Of a DNA stretch of 10,955 bases, positions 6,266 to 10,955 are shown one piece after another (the stretch's first letter is position 1; the number at the start of each line of letters is the position of its first letter). The position numbers and the translations under genes were made by a program. A model generated the notes under the pieces. That model saw only the letters and a program-made list of their open reading frames with translations, was not told where the DNA came from and did no database searches. Source of the stretch: Phoronis ovalis (Eukaryota > Phoronida > Phoronidae); the NCBI GenBank assembly GCA_028565635.1, contig JAOXYB010057922.1, positions 1-10,955 on the forward strand. The letters are read 5' to 3'.

Positions 6266-9200
6266 GTAAGTCTCAGGTACACAATTCTTCTCGGCCCCAG
6301 ACTCCAAATCATATGGTTAATTGTACTATTGTCACAAACTTGCACAGCAGTTCGAACTCCATTTAGCTCCCATGCATGTAAAATATTAAGTAGAATTGTA
6401 CATGAAATATTAACCAAGTGGGGAAATCTAGATCTGTACTAAAAAAATAAAATACTGCAAGATCTTATAATAAGTTATAACACATTAAGTTTAAAAGCAT
6501 GTTAAAGGGAATTAACAAACAGCCATTCTTTTTATATAACAGTGGGATAGAACATCAGAAAGCTGACTGGTTAGGAATACATGAAAAAATATGTCAACTA
6601 TTAATCCCTCTAAGAACTCCTGTCCCATTTTTGGCTTCCGAAGAAGAAAGAGTTCACAGGCAAGAACAGTTGCTACAAAGACAGGTATACTTGTTATCTC
6701 ATATGCATTTATCTGGTAAACATTTTTTCTGTGGTGAAACTTGTGGCTATATATGAGAGCTTTTATTGATATAAAAAGCAAAAATTATTTTATTTTGTAG
6801 TCATGCTGGATTTAATTCATAACACTTTGGCCTTGATATAACTTATAAAATACTCAATTTAGTCTGCCGGTTGTAATGTCTGTAGGATACTGCTGTTTTC
6901 TCCAAATTTGATTTAAATAACAATGCGTAATATTCTGAAATTTGTTTACTAGAAAAACATGATAGACCTTACAAGAACCACTGGACAGAAATTATTATTT
7001 GAAGGCAAACATGAGCAGGCAGTTCCTGCGGCTATGCAGTCTTTGAGGTTTGCCATTGAGGTACATGGTCTTGCAAGCATAGAATTAGTTCCATCATATC
7101 TAATCCTTGGAGAAGCTAGCATTGGTAAGTCAACTTTATGCTGTTTTTTTTATGTATATTATCTGTGTGTGCCTAAAATGCAATCACTTTGATTTTTATG
7201 TTATAATGACTCAAAAAAAACATTATTATACAGTATACCTTTTAATTTTGCCTAGTTGTATTATGCTTGAGCATGTACAAAAGCTGTTTGGAAATTTTAA
7301 ATTCCACACACATTACCTTATATGCTTAGTGTAGCAAATATTTATATAATATAATTTGTGTTTGTGATATTACATGCATTCTGACTCGTCTCCAGTGAAA
7401 GCCCACATAATTTTATTTCTTTACATAGGGCTTGGTAGATTATCTCAAGCAGAAGAATATTTAATGCAAGCTCAGTGGACTGTATTAAAAACACCAGAGT
7501 GTTCTAATGCTATAAAATCCAAGTTGTACAGAAACCTAGGATTATTGTATGCAGCTAAGGGAGAATATGATGAATCTCTTAGACAACTAGCAGATGATGT
7601 AAGAATTGAATTAGTAATCAATGATTCACCAAACAGGTTGACTTCACTCAGAATAATTATAATTTTTTATTCGATTATCATAAGAAGTGTGCACGTTTAA
7701 ATTTTTTATCTTCATCTAAAAACTATAATGCCTGAAAAGAAGAAAAATTAACACGGTTTAACTATATTTTAGTACATTTTATCTGAACAAATTAGGACCA
7801 TGGATTTTGCAGATTAGAGATTCTTAGTCACTATTCAGAAGGTGGACATTTTTAGTTAATTACCTGATAAATCCTTAAAATTAGTTTTTGTTTATATAGT
7901 TTTTATTTTGAACTCTGTTTAATGCGTTTTCTATGTAACTTATTAAGTAAGTACGTGTTGTTTATTTCCAGATTTATCATGCCTCAGAAGACTTTGGTAC
8001 AGATGATATTCGGACATCTGGTGGTTACTTTCATATGGCTAATGTATTCTTTAGACAAAACAGAATGGATATTGCTGATTCACTTTATTCCAGGGTACTT
8101 ATTTGCGCATTCCAAAGTTCAGAATTTCTGCTGCGACTTATATTTACTCTCAAGTAGTTACAGTTTTACAGAATCCAAGCTAAGTGAGCTAACAAATTCG
8201 TAAAGCCATGAAATTCTTTCGAGTAAACTTCCTTAAAACAGTTGCCTGTCATAAATGGTCATTATTTTAAAGCAAAAGCACTTAATTACCAATATTGTTA
8301 TATTTCTACTGCTATATTTTAATTTTTTTCTTTTTATCTCAACTACACATCAAATTGAATTCATTTTGTCTACGTTATACATATTTTGTTTTAAGTTTTA
8401 TTATTTGACATCACAGAGATATAAATTTGATTTTGAATATTTTTCCTTTTTAACCAGTACAACTAATATGATAAAACCAAGGTTTTCTCTTATTGTAGGT
8501 TACAAATATTTGGTACGAATATTTATCAAAGATTGTGAAAATCAGAACAAAAACACCAGCCACAGCAAAAGCAATTGGTCCTCTTTCAATGGATGCGTCA
8601 GAAGAAGAAGAAGGTTTAGGTAGGTTACAGCAGGAACATTATGATGGATACCCTACAGTAGTATCTCTAACCTGCAACTGCTAAGTTACAATTTCACATA
8701 AGTTATTTATTTTTAAGTATAAGTACACAGAAATATCCGAAAGTAAGTGCATGCATTATCGTTAATGCAAGCTTGTATAGCATAATTTAAATGCAAGACT
8801 CCAATTTGACAAAAATTGATTCTTTTAAAATCACAAAACATTGGATATTTTAAAAAAATAGACATATTTACAACATTTTGGCCTTCATCAGGTATCAAGT
8901 TATATAACAATTTTGTGTGATTTTTATGTTGATATACTTATAGTGACTATACATACTGGAAACTATAAATCTTCTATAATTACTATTATTTGTAATAAAA
9001 GCAAAAAGTAGACATTCTGTTTTTTGTGTCACCTTGTATATGCACTCAGGAACAACAGTTCATTTCATAAACTTCAAATTAATAAAGTAGACATTATACC
9101 GGACAGGTTTATAGTAGCTATTAATACTACATTTACCAAGTAATGACATCCCACTTCTTACAGATGAAGCCCAGGAGGCAGAGGCTTTGCAAGTATTAAA

Positions 9201-9882
9201 TGCAATTTTTGATTTACGTGACCAGATGCCTAATAAAAAACCTGAAATAGTTGCAAAAGTTTGTCATGCTTTAGCCATGTTGTACTTTGTTTTACAAGAA
9301 ATGTCAAAGGTAAGTCAAGCTTTATGTAATATAAAATTACCGATTTCTTTTATACTACATTTATTAATTAATAGTCAATTTAACTGAATTCTTTACAACT
9401 GTACATTTATTTGTTCCTCTGTAATAATTTATACTTCATTGTCTAGACAATCACTTATAGAACACATCGTTTTATCTTGAGCTGCACATAATTTTATTTG
9501 ATTATATATTAAGTCTTCTATTATACAATATTCAAATTTCATGACGTATCTATTATAAGTAATGGCAATAAAATAATCATAAGTTGAATTCAAAATGGAA
9601 CGGGCAGTGATATGCTCAACCATCACAGTAACTATCAATTATAAACCAAACCACTCTGCATTGCACTCTCCTTTGGAGAAGCCAGTCGTGGGGATGAACT
9701 CATAATGTAGTTATAAGCAATCCGTAACATAATATTAATTTTTTTTTAAATAAGCATGATTGTCATTCTTGCAGGCGAAAGAATATGGACGTAAAGCTGT
9801 AGTGGAAAGCGAAGGAAATCCTGATGAAGAGTTGTCAAGAAACATTGTAGAATTTATGAAAATTTGTGACAGATTGGGATGA
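6159..9882 (+). CDS. ZMYND12: ZMYND12, MYND zinc finger and TPR-like axonemal protein (complete, 8 exons)
   Basis: Exons 6159-6265, 6543-6684, 6953-7124, 7429-7598, 7972-8094, 8499-8619, 9164-9309 and 9775-9882 join to 1089 bp, 362 residues, with all phases consistent; human ZMYND12 is about the same length. Residues 16-53 are the MYND finger: C16-x2-C19, C27-x2-C30, C36, H40, H49-x3-C53, where H40 replaces the usual sixth cysteine, as in the family. The rest is TPR-like helices, with family blocks such as HEKICQLLIPLRTP, EGKHEQAVPAAMQSLRF, AEEYLMQAQWTVLK, RNLGLLYAAKGEYDE and DDIRTSGGYFHMANVF. In mammals ZMYND12 is a ciliary/sperm-flagellum protein that works with TTC29 around inner dynein arms. 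The start has a good context (AAAATGG) and an in-frame stop upstream at 6090. Confidence 0.95.
6543..6684 (+). CDS. ZMYND12: ZMYND12 exon 2 (second half of MYND finger)
   Basis: Residues 37-83: GIEHQKADWLGIHEKICQLL then an acidic/basic linker SEEERVHRQEQLLQRQ. Acceptor TATATAACAG restores the TGT codon of C36. Donor CAG|GTATAC. Confidence 0.95.
6953..7124 (+). CDS. ZMYND12: ZMYND12 exon 3
   Basis: Residues 84-140: KNMIDLTRTTGQKLLFEGKH and AIEVHGLASIELVPSYLILG. Acceptor TTTACTAG, donor G|GTAAGT, phase 1. Confidence 0.94.
7125..7428 (+). other. ZMYND12 intron 3, 304 bp
   Basis: GT-AG intron, AT-rich. I see nothing else in it. Confidence 0.9.
7429..7598 (+). CDS. ZMYND12: ZMYND12 exon 4 (TPR-like helices)
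   Basis: Residues 142-197: LGRLSQAEEYLMQAQWTVLK through LADD. The frame stays open past the donor GAT|GTAAGA, but the family sequence (LAND-IYFAS type) resumes exactly at exon 5, so the donor is used. Confidence 0.94.
7599..7971 (+). other. ZMYND12 intron 4, 373 bp
   Basis: GT-AG intron with a clear pyrimidine-rich acceptor. I see no repeat or RNA gene in it. Confidence 0.9.
7972..8094 (+). CDS. ZMYND12: ZMYND12 exon 5
   Basis: 41 codons, residues 198-238: IYHASEDFGTDDIRTSGGYF, HMANVFF, MDIADSLYSR. Acceptor TTATTTCCAG, donor AGG|GTACTT, phase 0. This is the most strongly family-diagnostic exon. Confidence 0.95.
8095..8498 (+). other. ZMYND12 intron 5, 404 bp
   Basis: Very AT-rich intron with long T-rich stretches before the acceptor. 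The open frame across it at 8255-8623 is low-complexity and runs into exon 6 in a different frame, so it is not coding. Confidence 0.9.
8499..8619 (+). CDS. ZMYND12: ZMYND12 exon 6
   Basis: Residues 239-278: VTNIWYEYLSKIVKIRTKTP and an acidic SEEEEGL. Two in-frame donors compete: G|GTTTAG at 8613 and G|GTAGGT at 8620. The second gives GLDEAQEAEA, the family motif, and is the better donor. Confidence 0.92.
8620..9163 (+). other. ZMYND12 intron 6, 544 bp
   Basis: Largest ZMYND12 intron. The only notable content is the hammerhead-like motif near 8861-8900, listed separately. Confidence 0.9.
8861..8900 (-). repeat. Possible decayed hammerhead-ribozyme or retroelement motif
   Basis: On the minus strand this reads ACCTGATGAAGGCC followed by AAAATGTTGTAAAT. 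It resembles the CTGATGA...GAAACGTTGTAAAT motif of minimal hammerheads in Penelope-like and related retroelements. The two differences from CGAAACG (to CAAAATG) are both CpG-decay changes. The catalytic GAA is therefore lost and the copy would be inactive. Confidence 0.3.
9164..9309 (+). CDS. ZMYND12: ZMYND12 exon 7
   Basis: Residues 280-327: EAQEAEALQVLNAIFDLRDQ and VCHALAMLYFVLQEMSK. Acceptor CTTCTTACAG, donor AAG|GTAAGT. Confidence 0.94.
9310..9774 (+). other. ZMYND12 intron 7, 465 bp
   Basis: GT-AG intron between exons 7 and 8. AT-rich, with a slightly less AT-rich patch around 9595-9710; no feature recognised. Confidence 0.9.
9775..9882 (+). CDS. ZMYND12: ZMYND12 exon 8 (C-terminus and stop)
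   Basis: Residues 328-362: AKEYGRKAVVESEGNPDEEL to ICDRLG, then TGA at 9880-9882. Acceptor TTCTTGCAG. It completes the last TPR-like helix pair. Confidence 0.94.
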   Translation, partial: AKEYGRKAVVESEGNPDEELSRNIVEFMKICDRLG

Positions 9883-10236
9883 GACAATTTAAATACTCTT
9901 TGCAATCACTTATAAATCAATTCTCCTTACTGTGAATAACTGCAAATCAGTTTATGACTTTTCATCAGTGCTGCATTGTCATATCCGTCTGCAAAATTCA
10001 CATTATTTTACTCAGATACACAAAAAGTCACATTTCTGTAATTATACACACTTGTAAGAATCAGTTTGTGCAAAAATAGATTGTTACTCAAATATTTTTA
10101 AACTTTACTTTGGATTAATTGCTACCTATATATCAATTTATCATCATTTTTACTCTCTTAGGACTAATCTGTAATGTTTATGAAATACAATGTTTACAGA
10201 AAATGCTTCAACAAGGGATTTGAGCAATACATTAAA
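9883..10236 (+). other. Probable ZMYND12 3' UTR
   Basis: About 350 bp of AT-rich, non-coding sequence from the stop codon to an ATTAAA hexamer at 10231-10236. No canonical AATAAA was seen between them on the plus strand, so the true end is uncertain. Confidence 0.4.
10231..10236 (+). terminator. Candidate ZMYND12 polyadenylation signal ATTAAA
   Basis: ATTAAA is the commonest variant signal and is the best hexamer found downstream of the stop. It lies 348 nt past it. Weaker AATACA-type hexamers lie nearby. Confidence 0.35.
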
Positions 10237-10955
10237 TGTTGACCTCGTGCTGGCATGCGCTATACAACTATGAACGAGATCTTGCCAGCCGGGTACGTAT
10301 AGCAAAAAGACGGATACGGTTATGGGAAACTGTAAATATGAGGTACATGTCTGTATACATTAATGTACCCTGGGTACACTTCTGTAGTACCCCTTACGAC
10401 AATGACCCTTTCAGCATTGCTACCCTTATAGGTTTCAAAACATTTGGACTGGGTTTTCTACCACACACTAAAATTGGCGGCACATCTCTGTATTATAAAA
10501 CCACAAGTGCCCTCCAGGTTTTCAGTCCTTTATACTGACATATTGAATACCAGTCCCCCGTAATGAAACTTATTGAGTGATTCAGCTTAAACTCATTCAA
10601 ATTAACTCTTTCATTCCAAGCTAATAGTGAGTCACTGTGCCAGCATTTAACACAACAAAGTTATTTTCTTGATTTTCTTGGTGATGTGCACTCCACTTAT
10701 GAAGCAAAACAATGGGATGACTGACTCAGGTACACTTCTTGAGTCAGTAGTTTCGATTAATCTTCATGTTCACAAATTCAAGTTAAAAATAGCACTTGTT
10801 TTCTTGTGCCTGGTTCCACAACACAATTTTTATGCCCATCACTATGTAATAGTGAACGGGCATATAGTCTTACCGCATGCGGCGGCGTCGTCGGCGTATG
10901 TACCCTTTTGTTTGTGTTGCTCTAACGGCTTCAGCTTTCGTCAGATCATCTTCGT
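10237..10955. other. Intergenic region rich in short palindromes
   Basis: No gene is recognised; the open frame at 10236-10538 has no family resemblance. The region contains several perfect hairpins: GTACCC-T-GGGTAC (10365-10377), GGTACAT/ATGTACC (10342-10348 with 10363-10369), ACTGACTCA/TGAGTCAGT (10720-10748), and the hairpin at 10832-10863. It closes with a CpG-rich stretch at 10873-10900 containing the palindrome CCGCATGCGG. Such a mixture suggests mobile-element remnants. Confidence 0.5.
10832..10863. repeat. 13-bp-stem hairpin, probable mobile-element part
   Basis: ATGCCC(A)TCACTAT-GTA-ATAGTGA(AC)GGGCAT folds into a nearly perfect stem with a 3-nt loop. It is followed directly by CpG-rich sequence unlike the AT-rich surroundings, which is consistent with the edge of a dispersed repeat that continues past the window. 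Confidence 0.5.

Noticed and set aside
7922-8203. 93-residue open frame
   Set aside because: It overlaps ZMYND12 exon 5 in a different frame from the family-matching one (DDIRTSGGYF).
8255-8623. 122-residue open frame
   Set aside because: Mostly phenylalanine- and isoleucine-rich AT sequence of ZMYND12 intron 5 that overlaps exon 6 in the wrong frame.
9429-9638. 69-residue minus-strand open frame
   Set aside because: Entirely within ZMYND12 intron 7, with no family resemblance or splice context.
10236-10538. 100-residue open frame downstream of ZMYND12
   Set aside because: No recognisable domain, no convincing splice sites or promoter, and it spans several palindromes; probably chance or a mobile-element remnant.
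10720-10748. Paired AP-1-like sites TGACTCA and TGAGTCA
   Set aside because: They are the two arms of one hairpin in intergenic DNA with no nearby promoter, so a regulatory reading is unsupported.

Overview
This is nuclear DNA from an animal, most likely an AT-rich invertebrate; the lineage cannot be fixed from sequence alone. The evidence is GT-AG introns of roughly 100 to 740 bp, two multi-exon genes that match animal families end to end, AATAAA-type polyadenylation signals and many small inverted-repeat elements. No long uninterrupted ORF, operon, tRNA, rRNA or CRISPR array is seen.

Layout. (1) Positions 247-348 (+) look like the terminal coding exon of an unidentified gene whose body lies to the left, with a long 3' UTR to about 1460. 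(2) Positions 2045-5900 (-) hold a complete eight-exon PPP1R7 (SDS22) gene. It encodes a 328-residue leucine-rich-repeat regulator of protein phosphatase 1, with all exon phases consistent. (3) Positions 5901-6158 form a 258-bp divergent promoter with an NF-Y box, a near-consensus NRF1 site, a TATA-like box and an RFX X-box-like site. (4) Positions 6159-9882 (+) hold a complete eight-exon ZMYND12 gene encoding a 362-residue MYND zinc finger plus TPR-like protein, an axonemal/ciliary factor in other animals. (5) Positions 9883-10955 are its 3' UTR followed by intergenic DNA rich in short palindromes.

The first gene and PPP1R7 converge tail to tail; PPP1R7 and ZMYND12 are head to head. Both recognised genes are easily missed because every exon is short. 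I assembled them by splice signals, phase and family alignment recalled from knowledge, not by a search.

Mobile DNA is the most distinctive content. There is a 182-bp MITE at 1716-1897 with a perfect 9-bp target duplication just beyond the PPP1R7 3' end, a 226-bp inverted-repeat element plus a solo arm in PPP1R7 intron 1, foldback elements in introns 4 and 7, and a possible decayed hammerhead-ribozyme motif in ZMYND12 intron 6. I found no convincing undescribed multi-gene system. The novel parts are the mobile elements, the promoter architecture and an 8-residue insertion in the SDS22 C-terminal cap.
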